Shown: positions 36,301-51,300 of the stretch, one piece after another | Layout of the letters: each line of letters starts with the position of its first letter | Position numbering within the stretch: the first letter of the stretch is position 1 | Assembly (NCBI RefSeq): GCF_014529535.1 | Contig: NW_023503608.1 | Coordinates: forward strand, 11,458,501 to 11,522,500 | Direction: 5' to 3' | Source: Bradysia coprophila | Taxonomy: Eukaryota > Arthropoda > Insecta > Diptera > Sciaridae | DNA: 64,000 nucleotides | Position numbers and translations under genes: made by a program | The notes under the pieces: generated by a model | Told to the model about the DNA's origin: nothing | Databases searched by the model: none | Seen by the model: only the letters and a program-made list of their open reading frames with translations

Positions 36301-39300
36301 ACAAAAAAAAAGTTACAAAGAAACTCATATCACATACAGTAGATTTTCAACAAATAAAAATTGAAAAACGAAAAAATAGACTTTGATAGTGGAAAAAACA
36401 GCTTACAGCTTGATCAGTGGAGCTCTTGCTGTATGGTACCGGTATTAGACGCTCTTGCAATTCACCACCTATCACCTTTAGGTAAGAGAAAAATAGTAGT
36501 CAAAAATAGAAAGAAATTTACAATAATCGAAAAAACAAAAATTATAAGTAAATTCATGGGATGTAACATCGAATTCGAATCGCATAGAAAAGTAGAAAAT
36601 TAAAATTTAACTTTAACCGAAACGGTGTCACTTCGAGTAATACTCTTTTTTTTCCAATGAGTGGAAATGAATCCATAAAGAAAAAAAATTCGTGTAAAAT
36701 TGTTGGAGGAATAATTCAAACAAAATCTAAAATATGACTGAAGTTTTCCAGTATAGTGGGGGCCAATGAGTCAGTTATTTGACAACTAATTCAGAGTTCA
36801 TGTGTCAGAGACCGAATAATGTAATTGGTATATGAAGCTGTAAGATTTGTAATATAAAACGTGGCGCAATATTAAACGTACTTAAAACGGTGAATGATAC
36901 ACAAGTATTTATATATATATTTTTTGTAGAATAAGATTTGGTAAACAAAAATAGTAAATTACGATAGCTAAGACGAAAACGAAAACGAAAAACTATTGAA
37001 CTCAAAATGTAACAACCTAAAAAGGTAAATGTGAAATTTTGCAAATTAAAAAACATTCAGGATCGTTTTGTGTGAAATAGAAAAAATGCTACTTCATATC
37101 TGTAGAGGTTAAGTGGTTCCATATCTCAATTAAAGAGATAAATGAAATTTGAACCAACCAACCAACCAACCAACGCCAACGACGCATAACCAAATCCCTA
37201 ATTCAACCAATTGTATAAAGCTATATATTTTGTAAGAACGGTAAATGGTTTTTTGTTTGCAAAATTTTGTATGTCCAATGGCCATTCAATGGGTCCAAAT
37301 CGTCAATAATTTTATGTTGGTTCACATACAATACTTTGCAAAACAGAAAATTATTCAAAAATTTATTATTTTCCTGAAATTTTATTACGGAAGTTTTTGA
37401 TATGCATAAGATTTCCCTCAGAAACATATCCGATGCACTTTTTCGACATTTGAGATGATTAGATTTTTGTTTCTTAGTTACAGTTCACAGGCCGGTAACA
37501 TAAGAGATGTTTTTTTGGTTTAAAGAATAAAATTCATACGAGAGATTGGTTTGTAAGTAAGTTAACATCAACATCAACATCAAATAAATTCATGTAAATC
37601 GTTAAAGTCAAAGTTATAAGTAGAGTTTCCTAGCTTTCATCAGACGATGTTCGAAAATCACTTCAAATACTAAAACGATGTCCAAAATACTAAAATGATC
37701 ATAACCTTTCCATCATTTAATATTCAACTATAAAGTAATTGTTAGCTTTGAAATAACGTCAGATCCCAGGTCAACTTTTTGCTCGAATGAACCTCACTGA
37801 CAAAAAAGATTTGAAAATCTTACCTGTTGCAGGTAACTTTGTCTTCAGGTAATCTATGTTATCTGTCACAGCTGTATTTTTTGAGTGGAGAGCTATAGCT
37901 GTGGCAGCTACTGTAGGTTACCTGGAGACAAACTTACCTGCAACAGGAAAGATTTTAAACTTTTTTTCTCATTGCTTTCAAGCATGGATCGTTGTTCAAT
38001 TTTTCGCTACCTATAGCACTCCGTTAACGATTTCGGATTGGTTCAAATTTGTCACGTAATTTCGTTTTAACCAATAGAAACGGAGCGGAACGGGGCGGCA
38101 GACGAAGTGATTTCGTTTTTACCTCTTTGGATTTTTAAGAAAGCGCTGAACTTAAAATAAATTAAAACGATTGAGAATACGCTCTTAAGGGCAGTGATGC
38201 CATTTGTTATTTCTCGCGTATTGAGGAATGGTTGTTCTATGTCTCAATTTACTGTTTGCATAAAGGCGTTAAACAAAACCCATGGGAAAGATTTTTTTTT
38301 AAATTTAATGGAATTCCATCTTGACGAAATCTAGTGAGACTGAAAAAACCCTCAGTGATTCCAACACATTATCGCGTATATCTTAAAGCACTTTCATCTT
38401 GGGAATGATTGTCCTCTTTCTTAAAATAAAAACATTTGGAAGACAGCAGATCTAATTATCAACCATTGATTTCGTTTATTTTTCAATCCAAAATTTACGG
38501 TAATATCTTAGCCACTTTACATCCAAAATTTTGAAGACATTTTAGAAATGGATAAATCCGAGAGAATAATGTTCAACGATAATCAATTGGGCCTTAGACG
38601 TTATTCGTTAGCATTGTTTTTTTGGATTGTAAAATCATGGAAATCAATTTTTCACTAATAATTTATCTTACAATCTGCCCAATGCGTAAGTTATATACAT
38701 ACCACGATTCAAATTTTATTGACAATTTTTCTTTCAGCTTCCATTGATTTAATAACAGACATCTAAAAATAAATGCGATAAGACTTAATTATAGAGTTTA
38801 CGTTCTATCTAATATTTTTTTTGCATTTATTGAGGTTTCATTTTTATTGGTGAATTATTATTTTTGTGCCACAGTTTTGTTTGTAAATTGCAAGTTGTGT
38901 GTACGGTTGAACATAAATATATGGGGGGGTGGGTTAGGTTAAACTCATTTTAATCATGGACAACATACAAAAAAACATAAAATATTGCAAGTTCGCAAGT
39001 TGCTGTAGTATGATACGGCAGATCGTTTTTATAGTATGTAACCGGCAGAAAACCTCTGAGTTTTGTGAATAGACCAAAAAAAAATTGTTTTAATTAGGGA
39101 CAGGTTTTCCTGCAATTGCAATTTATTTGGCATCCAGAAAGGTATTTTGCATATGGAAGTAGTAATATATATATATATAGTAAATATAGGGCCATTCGGT
39201 TCTCCGAATCGATGTAAAGGCAGAGCATTGATTTTAACAACAAAAAATAAATGTTTTTTTGAAGAATTTTAATAAATTATTTTTAAAGGTTATAATTTAT

Positions 39301-42300
39301 ACAACTAAAAGGCTAAATATATTCTTGTAGTTCTGTAAGTTTTTTTATTCATTCTTTCGTAAAGTTATGTGTTCTCTACTTTAACTTCATTGACTTATAG
39401 TTTTTGTTTTACTTTAATTTACACATCTAAATTCTTTTTTTTTTCTTAAATCGACGTCAATTTTTAGCATCGTAGGATAGGAAAGTTCGTTCTAACAAGA
39501 GAAACAAATGGATGAAATTTAGGCACAGAAGATTGAATCTGATTATTATTAATTCCCAAAATATTTTCCATAAATTAAGTTTCCTAACACATTTACTGAA
39601 ATGACATAACCAAATCGCACGTATATGTCAACGATTGAGGTCGATAAAATTTATACAAAAAAAAAAAAACAAAAATCTACCAATTCTAAGCTAGTGAGAA
39701 TAAAAATGTATTCGGTAAAAATAAGTTTTCTTTTCTTTTAAAATATGAGGCAGGCAATCGATTAATAGTTTAATTACGTAAAATATTTTTGTTAGCATTT
39801 ATATACGAAATAGAACTTGGAACTTTTTATAAAAGGATTCTCAAAACACCAATCAGCCAAAAACTATTTTTTTGTGACTGGACTACTATATATAAATATA
39901 TGAAAATATTTTGACCTTTGCGATTAAATGTAGTCGGCGTATAGCGTAATATGTTCAAGAGATAAGCCTTTACCGGACTTCATACACATCTAACAAAGAG
40001 GAAAGACCTTCCCTTCTTTGAAATAATACTTTGCCAGTATATTGGATATATTGCTCATCTTGGTATTGAGCAGAAAAGGGTTGTTTGAGAAAACAACTCG
40101 GAAGATGTACACTTGGAATCTTTGTTGTTTCTTTTTCTTTCTTGGAATGAGTTTTATTCTACTTTTTCCCTCTTCTTTGCAGTTGGAATCACGTAAAAGG
40201 TAATTAAATCTACAATGGGCCATCAATTGTAAGTTGTTTTTTTAACGATCAAATATGTAACAAGAATTTATCATATAAATGTGCGCATCACATCCATATT
40301 TAAAATGTTCTAAATGTTTGCTAAAACGAGAGATTTTCAATATAATTTGATTGCACCGAGAAATAAAAAATCGAATCAAATTATAAAATAAAAACAAAAC
40401 ATTTTTAAATACAACAGCCGCTAATGTTTCTATGGATTTGATCTTAAGAATGTAGTGATCTGTATATACCTGTCTATTTTCTTTATTTAAATTTTTTTAT
40501 AAATAAAACCAAAACTAGAAAAATTACACTAAAGTGTTGTGTGTGGCGTATTACATTTCCTGTAACTTCTAAGTACCGTTTTACTTAAAGGGATATTTAT
40601 TCATTATCCAACGTGGATGGAATGTTGTTAAACAATAAATGTTAAAGTTAAAAAAACCAAAAAAAAAATATTCAAAATTGCTGGCCGGACGCAAATTAAA
40701 ACATAATTAAGATTAGTTAAATAATAAAAAAAAAATTAAGCAAATTTCTATCAAATTGTTAATGATTAAAGATAAACTAAGCCTATCTTCGTTTGATAAT
40801 TGAATTGATTCTTTAAATGAATTTGAAAATTCATAAGAAATGAAATCATAAAAAAAACACAAAATAAAAACGATCTAAATCCGAGTCTCATGGATTTGTT
40901 TCGAATCGTCATCGTCATCATCTTTGTTAACACCACTCTTTTTTTGGCCATTTTTTCCATTAACTCCATGTTGTGGTGGCTCTTCATCAATATAAGATAT
41001 TTCCGTATAATTAACCGATAACGGTGGTACGGTCAGTGTGGATGTGTACGGACGCGTCGGTTGAGCATACATGCCTGGTGTCACACCACCAATACCGCCG
41101 GTATGGCTGCGACTACTACGCATACTATGAACGGAGCGACGTTCTTCTAAATCTTCCAATGTCGACCGGAATGCACGAATAACACGTAGCTAGAAACAAT
41201 TTAAATAAAAAACAAAAGAAAATATCGCAAGCGGCAAAACACAATAAATTAAAATTAAATTAAAAAAAAAAAATTACATAAAAAAAGATTTATGAGTTGA
41301 AAATGAGACTTTAGTTAGAGGAAAGCGAAGTAGATGATTTTTATTTTTTATACAAAGCAAAAGAAATTCATCGGAACTGTGCTACAAGCATGCAAAGTTC
41401 GGCATTATGAAGTATAATGTGAAATAAAAATGGTCGAACCTTTCCCAATGAAATTTTGCTGAACGTTTAGCATCAGATGTTCATCAAAAGTTTTGAACAA
41501 CCGATGAAAAGGTCCGTATACGCCCGGTGTTACAAAATGCATGATATTATAGTTTTTCCATGAAACTTTGCTTTTCGAAAGTTTATTAATCATACACCTG
41601 TAAACTGTACACATTCCACCTGGCTACAATCTTATTTATGCATGAAGTGAACGTTGTAGCAGATGGACGTTTCAGTTCAAAGTACAGATATTGTACGCTT
41701 GTTGTAAATAGATTCAAGATTGTACGTTTGAGTGGAAAATTATTTCTATTATCCATTATAATACCCGAGGATTAGAATCATATAATTGGTTAGATGAAAT
41801 CAATATATAATTCGTCCAAGAAACAACGAAACTTTTTCTGAGCAGAGAATAGACGACGTTATAAAAACACAAACAGACGTAATTGTGTGATGTTGTTTAT
41901 GGATGGATAGATGAAAGTTTTTTTTTTTTGAAAAGAAATGATGAAAAATACAACTTATTTAGAATAAAAAAGTTTGCCAATTCAGTAACGAGAAGACGGG
42001 TATTCAGGGTATATAATTATGTATATAAATGCATCGATGATGGTGTGTGAAAAATCAAAAACAAAAGGAACAAAAACAAAAAATTAAGCGTAAAGTATCA
42101 AAATAATGTGAAACATTTGCTGTCCAAACAAAAGGACAGTGGTCAGAGATAAATGAGATTCTGAATGAAATCGTTGACATTTTATATTATTTTTGGATTC
42201 TTTTTTGTATAGTACATGGTCCCATTGAAATGAGACTCACATCTATCTTTTAAAAGCTTGTAAAAAATTTCGAACATTAATTAGTCGCAAGGGTTTTGAA

Positions 42301-45300
42301 TAGACACAATTTTTCAACTGGCTTTTATACGGCTGTATGCTTATAGAAACCAGAAAAGGTTAAATTGAAATTTATATTTTGATTGTTGCGAACAAGAGCG
42401 GTTAAATCAATCGGAATTGACGAGATAGCGGACCGTTGTTTCGTTGTTTATTATTATTGTTAGTAAAAAATAATAAAAGAAAAATTAATAAAAATAAAAA
42501 ACACAACAAAAACCAAACACTAACACAAACACAACTAGTAATCTATGTAATTTTATCTAAAACCTACTCGAACTAATAACAATTGGCTTTCTTTATGAAA
42601 AATATTTTTTGTTCAATTTTTTGAAAAACTTTGGTTCGTTTTCATTTATTTATTTGCTAAATTTCATTTCCTATATTTCTTTCGCATTTTTTCTTATCTA
42701 TCCTTCAAATGTTAAAAATTAGAATCGGCGAACTATTAACTTCAAAGTAATCTCATCATCTGATAAATCGATTCAAAGCTAAAAAACAATGCACACATAA
42801 CAGATTGACGTACGTAACCCACTCACCGCTTAATGAATGTGATGCAAAAATGGGTGTGTCGCATCTAGATCTAATTTAAACGAGCTCTACATTCCGATTT
42901 TGAAGTAGTGGCTTGATCAAATATTGTTTACAAATATTGGGCTCAACTTCCAATGAAACAATCTCGAATGTAAATTGCAGTTTCTGTTATTATAAACAGC
43001 AATTTATTGTCTAATGATTTGAGCTACTTGTATTTCGGTATTTTTCAAACATCGTACAATTATCAATGTAAGTGATAATACAAATAATTTTTGTGAAAAT
43101 ATCAACATATAATGTTCGGAATACCTACGCTGCGGTTTCCGAAACGGGTAGATATTTTCACCGAAATTAAGAATGAACTTTAGCCTCTTGAAGTGATTTT
43201 AGGGTAGAGTTTGTTTTGTCTTTATCTTTTATTTTAACCTTTTACAAACGACAAAGGTCTTGCGATGTAATAATTCAATCTGTTACTTCATTTGTTTAAA
43301 GTATAGCCGAGTGTTCCATAATAAATCTATTACTTCGATGACTAGACGTTTCTAAAAGGTTAAACCAGTGAGACCATACTTTTTATAATCGAATAATTCG
43401 TATTGCATAGATGTTGTGGTATTGAAAAGAAAATGAAAACAAAAAAAATTTTAAAGAAAAAATTTGTGTTCGACAACTTGTATCTACACAGTTCACAATA
43501 TAGTTCATGGACAATCGAAACCTTACATTGGAATACAGGACATAATATAAGATATTAAAAATACAAATCAATTATGAATCTCAAGTAAAGAATCCCAGAT
43601 ATAGATATGGTCTAACCAAAACGAATCCTACTGTTCTGCGCATAAAATGTGAGGAGGGATACATTGTATGTACCACATTTCCAGTGGGTGAAATAAGGAA
43701 ATAATGTTTTTTTTTCGTTCACGATAAACAATGAAGGAAAAATGAAGAGAAATTTCTATAAATATTTATAACGTGCGTGAATGTGCGTCTTAAGCATATT
43801 CAAAAATTAAAATTTCATCAAAATATGCGTTCTTTTTTCGCATCATTAAATTTATTGCCAAAAAATAAAAGAAACAATCATCTAAGTTTGTCAATGCTGT
43901 TCTAGAAATTCTTTTTGCAATGCAACACATCAACGAACAAAATGAAATAGATGGATTTCAATTTCAATCGAAAAGTTTTTTTTTATGTTGATAACTATTA
44001 GTGAGGGGATTTGAATGAATATATTTGGTAAAAGGGGTTAGACAATTCACAAATTTCTAACAAAAATGCTAAGACAAACATAACTTCAATTTTTTATAAC
44101 AAGAATGGTTTAAGTAAGTGTTGTTGGATGTGTAATTGGCGAGATTAAGGTGATTAAATTGAATAGAGAACAGGCTATAAAATGAAGTAGATAATTATTA
44201 AGTAGAAAGTGTGGGTAATTTTTTGGGGGTAAACAGTGCGCATGCTTGGTGTTTGTAGATAGAACCAAGTAGATTCAATTATCTTAAATACTTAGCGATG
44301 ATCGATTATCTTCTAAAAAATTGTTTTTCCAATTTTGGCTGACCTTTTCATGTCGATGAACATTTTTTTAAATTAATATTCTCTTCCCATAAGTTAAAAT
44401 TAGATTTCTTTCCGATTAGTCGCATTCGTAAAATATTCGATTCTGATCTTAATCTCTTTTTCATTGATATGACCTAATTTGATATCGGAAAAATGCACAG
44501 CATGCTCTTAGTTTCTGAACAATTCATATTGAATAGAATTTACTTAATTATCTGCTGTGGAAACACGCTTTGAGGATGAACTCTATGTGAACTGAAAAAT
44601 AGGCCACGGAATATTTTTTCAACAATATATCTTGAAGTTGCCTTGACGACAATTAGAATAGCAATAAAAGGTCATCGATAATTGATCAACTACTTTCCCA
44701 AACACCACGCACACCAGATGATTTCTTTTATATAATTTTAATAATTGGGACAGTCGTTTGTTTTAAATTAAAATTTAAATGAATTCATTCCGGTCGAACT
44801 AATGAATTGATTGTGAAAACAAAATAAAATAAATCAGAAAAATTAAAAGTGAATTCAACGGAACGAAATGATGTTGTTATAAAAGTTAACAAAATGTAAG
44901 GTGCAACATGAATCGTCAGCAACATAATCATTAAAATTACAACAAATAAAAAATTAAAAAAATTTATATAAAAATTAGGAAAAGGAAAAAAAGGAAGAAA
45001 AAAAATAGTTACATCACGCACGGGCACGACTAAGCAAGGCCATTTTAACTTTTTTTGTCTAAAATTTTCTAACAACCAATATTTAAACGAAAAATAAAAA
45101 TTAAATAAAAAGATTAAAAATAAATTCAAGACTATCAACTAAACAAAAAAAGTCGTCCGTACGTACTTGTTTCTTGTTATATTTTGTTATTGATTTATCT
45201 GACTTTTTGTAATGGATTTTTTATTGGTTTTGAATTGAATCTAACGGAAGCTGTATACTCTATTCATTATCTTTTTTTATCGGATCGACCTCTGGAACAC

Positions 45301-48300
45301 ACTGTTTCTTTTTCTTATTAAATTTGCTTTAAATTTACGTTTTCTTTTTCTTTTATTGAGTGTCGCTTCATTATACTTCAGTCTCTCTCATTGGTTCCGG
45401 CGGCTAATAATTGATAAAAAGAAATTAAAAAAATAAAAACTTTGCATTTTTGGTTTTTTAGTAAAACGATCAATTAAGATGCTATATTGACTGAGTGAAA
45501 ACTAACGAAAAATAAATATGATGGAAGAAGTGAGTATATTATTAAAGGAAGAAAATAAATTCTTCTATAAAACGGTAGCGGTAAAAGTAAAATAAAAATA
45601 AAAATTTTATTAAATTTATGTTGTGAAGATGAAAATATTTTTGTGTCAATATTTCTCAATGTCAAAAATCAAAAACAAAAATTGTGGGTTTTGGGTCGTT
45701 AAAAGACAAATTTTTAATGTTAAAACTCAAATTTTTAATTATAAAAATTTTAAAAAGTTTTTTTTTGTTTATTAGACGGGCCTTTTAGTCATTATCATTG
45801 TCTCGTGCATACATCCGTAACTATTAAAATATATTTAAATCAATTCATATTTGTCGGGGTTGGTACTGGAGAATATTTTAGATGTCTAATTTCTTATCCT
45901 TTTCCAATGCCATAAAATTTAAAAAATTTAAATTACTCAGATTAGCAGAACATTAGCGCGTCAATCGCGACCATTTCTAAGCGGATTTAGCTTTTATTCT
46001 CCCGAATATGTGATAAGGCTTAAGGATGTTCTAGCGAAATCGTTGGGAAACATATTTTCTAATTTATCATTCATGAGCGTAACAGAGTTTTATTCACTTC
46101 ACAAACATTTAAAAAAAAGTTGAATTTCTGCGGAAAATATTTCTCGTATGCAACAAGAAGATTAATAACCAACTCATTATTATTATCACGTTTGTATATT
46201 TCAATTTTCTAATTATAAATATGACTGGCATGAAAAGAGAACTCATTTTTTTGTATAGTAAAACGACTAGTGAAACTCGGGCAGGGTTATCTTAATTTTA
46301 AATTTAGATCTAAAAAATGACTTTTGATGATGCGTTGTTTTGTTGTTATTATTATTTTTTTGTTTAAATCCTGTAATAATCGCATTTCGTTGGATGTGTC
46401 TTAGAAACATGTAAATAGAATTTAAGTTAAATGTGCCGGTTTGAAATCAATGTTCTGAATAAATTACGGAATACTTTAACTGTAGTGTTTCAAAACTATA
46501 AAAAAATGTGAACATCCGTCTCTTAAAAGGTTGCAAGGAAATCGCCTCTCAACTGATTCATTATCAATTTCAGACTTGATTGTCGCACAATCTCATTCCA
46601 ATGTTTCCGATTATAAACACTATGAATGTAAATTCATTAATCAACAAAAAGGAAATGAAATTATTATCGAAGTAATCATAACATGGACAATGCCCTCTAT
46701 AAGCAGATTGATTTAACGACTGTCTTTCTCATTGTATTGAGAAGTGATCGCAACGCAGATTAAATTCTATTCAATCTTTACAATAGTATTGGCGAACAGT
46801 AAAAAAAACTGCAGGATTTTATAGAATTCATCAAAATTATGATCATAGTAAATTCAAAAAATTATAAAACAAAAGAAGAAAAACGAAAAAATATAATTAT
46901 GAAAACGTATGTGTGCTGTTGATGTGTATAGTATGCATTCTTTTGATGTTGTGTTTGATGTTGTGTACGTATAATGTTTGGCTAAAAGCTATTTATCGTG
47001 GTAGAAAGTTTTTCTCTTTTAAAATAAATCGGAAAATATTATTTATGTTTGAAATTGTATGATTGAAAAGAATGATTTTCCTGTTTCCCTGTTAGTAAAA
47101 TGTTGTTCATTTGGTTAAAACAATGGAAATGTTAAAGAAATGTTGCGAAAATGATAACAGAGATGGTTTTTTTGTTATTTATATTTATTAAAAATTGTAT
47201 GTTTAAAGGCTGTCATTTACATTACGTAATCCTCACGATTGAGACGATTTTTAAACAAAACACCGAATTTCACAAAAAAAAAATGAAAAGTGAATGGCAT
47301 CTTTATTAACAATCGCGCTAGATTGATTTTTACATTTATTTTTAGTTGAATCAGACAATCATTTTCTGAGTCAAATATAATTCAATCACAAGGTCCCGGA
47401 AAATGTTTGGTTGGTGTTACGACCGTTGCCTTATCTTCTTTGAAAACAGTATCATTTAAAGCCGTACAAAACACTAGATCAAATTTTTGTATCGAGGCGG
47501 AAAATTGTCTCTTACGTCACTCAGGATAGGAAACCGAAAAGTCCAGTTTTCATGTGCGTTTTATTGATCCGAGGCAAAGCCGAAGTCAGTATACACCCGA
47601 AAACGTGATGTTTCAATTTATCCCGAGTTACGTAAATGATTAACACAGTGTGTAAGCTGGGCGCCAAAAGTGCTTGCGTAATGAAAAGTACGGCTTTCGA
47701 TGCATGAAAATTGATTTTGTGATCAAGCTCATAAGCGCGATGAACCGTAACGAAAGCGCTGACACATTAGGTATAACTTAACACTGTACACCGGGGAGTA
47801 CAGTCTGCAATACAATATTTTTCACACCAAGACTTTATTTGATAGAGTTTTCAACTGTGACGTCAAAACTGTCTTTTCTAAACAAAATCGCACGCAACGC
47901 TTCAAATTGTGTCTTTGTCACAAATAAATTGCAATCTCAACGGAACAGTTAAAAGTGTCTTATCACAATCATAATAAATGCCTTGCCAGAAAAGAATGTT
48001 TGCTCACACTCAATTCGGTATTATATTTTATGAACTTAATTTTATCAATTTAATCAATTGTGAGGCTATGTAATACAAAGAGCAGTGCCTTAAAAAGAGA
48101 GAGCGAGATATTAAAAATTCGAAAGTGATGATAAAATGATAAAATTTGATTTGGTAAAAATGTTGTTTTGTTGTTGTGTTTTTATATGGTTTATTGATAT
48201 TATTTCATATTTTTTTTAAATCATTTTTTATATAAAAATTTTTACTGGCGAAGGAAAAACTGTGACAAAAAAGGTAAATATAAAAAATTCCGTGATACTT

Positions 48301-51300
48301 TTTCTTACACCAAAAAGAGAGAAATAAAAGCGGTTAAATAAAAGGAACCTCAGATAGGTGTAATAGAAATTTGTATATTAAATAGACTCTATAGAAACCC
48401 AAAAAAAATATGAAATAATAAAATTCAAACTATAGAAACTAGAATGGTCGTTACGAGTATTTATATATATAATTTATATTATGATATAAGGTGGCGGGGG
48501 GCAAAATAGGGGGGGTCGAAAAGTGGATATATAGAGTAATATATAATGTATAATAAGATTTGATATTTATATAATAAATATTTGTGATAGAAAGAGAAAT
48601 GTTATTCGAGATCGAAAAGAGAGTTAAAAAACAGAACATAACATACCTGTGTTTGGAGCCGAGTCAATCCACGAATCCAGAGTATTTGGCCAGCTCGTGG
48701 TTTTTTGTCGGAATCCATTGAATCAAATCGTTCATCGCCCAAATTAATGGCTTCAGTGTATTGCTCTGGGTGTCCTCGTCCCCATCTACATATATTCAAT
48801 AAAACATTTTCAGTTGGAATATTATAATCTGCTTATAATTTCGAGCTCTCTGTGTTCGTTAGTTGTGTTCGCACATGCAATTCCAAAATTTTCATTGTAA
48901 ATTACACTAAGGCGATTGTATATTTCCATTATACCAAGGTGGAATGGTAGTTTGACCCGTATAATATATAATACTATTTGCATACGAAATTCGCAAAGTT
49001 CAAACTTACAGCAACCACATCGAATTGGCTCTAATCGAAGCTAAAGTTTGCATTAGATACATATTGGAAACCCTTCGCTAATTATTAGTTTCGAAACTAC
49101 GAAATGCACATGAGAGAAACTAATTTTCAATTGGGATCGGATTTCCAAAGTAAAAACAAAAAAAAAATATTTTGGGTAACACTTTAGTTATCACATGAAT
49201 ACGGTCAGTAATCAAACGGTAATGCATCTTGATAAAGTCAAGTAATCCCACGATTTAGCCCGTTATCAACCTAATCGATTTACAAAACAAATCACGGCGC
49301 TGGACAAAGACATTAAAACCACAAATATTAGATATGCATGTCCGTCTTATCGATTACTATCTTTCGGAGATTGATGAATGAAAGACGACATCGAAATAGA
49401 ATACCATCGACGACGAAAAGCGATACCGCAAGACCCATTTAGAGTTCGGTTTTTAACCGGTTCAGTCTTACACAGGACAAGTCTCGGTAGTTATTGTGAA
49501 ATTTTAACCGGTTTAGTCTCGTCTAACGGTCGGATTGTAAAATTCTCTGTTTCGTGTGTGGAATAAGTGTTAAGGCCTAAGAAATCTATACAAACAGTTT
49601 GATGTAGTAAAGCAAAATCATTAACTATGACTTACGATAACAATTTTGGTAATGTTCGTGTAGGCACGGTTGTGATTACTTGTCCCCAAAGCAGTGTGCC
49701 AAGTCCGAAGAATAGACACCACAGCCATTGCTCTAGGGTAAGTTCTTTAGTTGAAAATGCCATTTTACCGTATTGGATGATGACAACCTGTACAACAAAA
49801 TTTGGAAAATGTTTTGCTTACCAGTCTGGTCATATGTAATGGAGAAAGGTTCGAAATAGCTCAAAATCGAGTCATGGAAAATTAAGTGAATCGCCCTGTG
49901 TGTAACTCGGCAATAATATACAAGTAGCATGATGTACAGTCAGTCAGAATGTAAAATGACTTTGACTACAAATCATGCCATTATCGGACCTGCGTACACT
50001 ACCCAGCGCGATTGACTTAATTTTAAATGACCAGAGTTCGAGCTATTCCAAGCATTGCGTGGATATTGAATAATTGAAATGTACGCACCTGAGAAACGCA
50101 CGTACCAATCCAAATGGAATAGAAAATCGGGTTTGTGAAAACGCCTTCGAACACATTTCTTTGTCCATGAATTTTTCGCGCATTGAATTCATTGAACAAG
50201 GTCATCATTACGAATGAATTGAAAATAATGGTGAAGTGTTGAGTTGGCGGTTGTCCGTGACCAGATTCAACGTCTAACAACTTGTCTCCTGTTCAGTAAA
50301 GAAACACACAACGATTTATATGCCGCCACAAATATTGATCATGATTTACACTTCGTACCTACGAACAGGAGTGAAAATATAACGCCCAATTGATATATTG
50401 CTTGTCCTATAATATTTTTCATCATTGTGCGCGATATGAGTGGTTTCGTTCGACCGTACGGTTTACGTAACAACAAATCTGGCGTTGGCATTTCCGTAGC
50501 TAAGGCCAATGATGCTAGCGTATCCATAATCAAGTTAACCCATAACATTTGAACGGCCTGCGAAGTGCAAATTTACAGTCAAATGATCGACGGCAGAATG
50601 TCTCCGCTGGCTTACCTTTAATGGTGAATCTTGTACCGCACAAGCACCAATAAATGCCACAATCACAGCAACTACATTGACGGTCAATTGAAATTGTAAA
50701 AACTTTGCAATCGAATCGTAAACGTTGCGTCCCCACATGACCGCTTTGACTATACTGCTGAAGTTATCGTCGGTAAGAATAATATCCGACGCTTCTTTTG
50801 CGACATCGGTACCGGCAATACCCATAGCGAAACCAACATCAGCTTTCTTTAGCGCAGGTCCATCGTTTGTACCGTCACCGGTTACAGCGACAACTTCGCG
50901 ATTCTCACTTACCTTACTGTCGATGATACCTGCAGTAGAATTTTTGTTTTAGTTGAAAGGCAAGGGGATTTCTTTAGTCTTACTACTGAGACTGAGACGG
51001 TTAAGGAATAAGACAATCGTTACGTCAAGAATCAATTGAAACCTACCTTTGACTAGAGTATATTTATCAGTTGGAGAAGACCGGGCTAATACTCTTAATT
51101 TCGGCCAAACTTTATCAAGCAAATGTTGTTGAACCTATGGAACAATAAGCACAAAGAGTTAGGTTCAGTTTTCGAAATGATCTTAAAGGTCGTGCTTACA
51201 TCTCCGTTACTATCACGAATACGACGATTAAATTCCTTTCCTTCCAAAATGAGAAAGTCTTCATTTGGCTTGACGATGCCGCATTTAGCAGCAATTGATC

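Noticed and set aside
44785-45138. 117-codon hydrophobic minus-strand frame in a PMCA intron
   Set aside because: Low-complexity Phe/Leu/Asn translation of T-rich DNA without exon borders or homology.
47400-47850. Patch of less AT-rich sequence in a PMCA intron, suspected transposon
   Set aside because: No consistent inverted ends, target duplication or coding frame could be found by eye.
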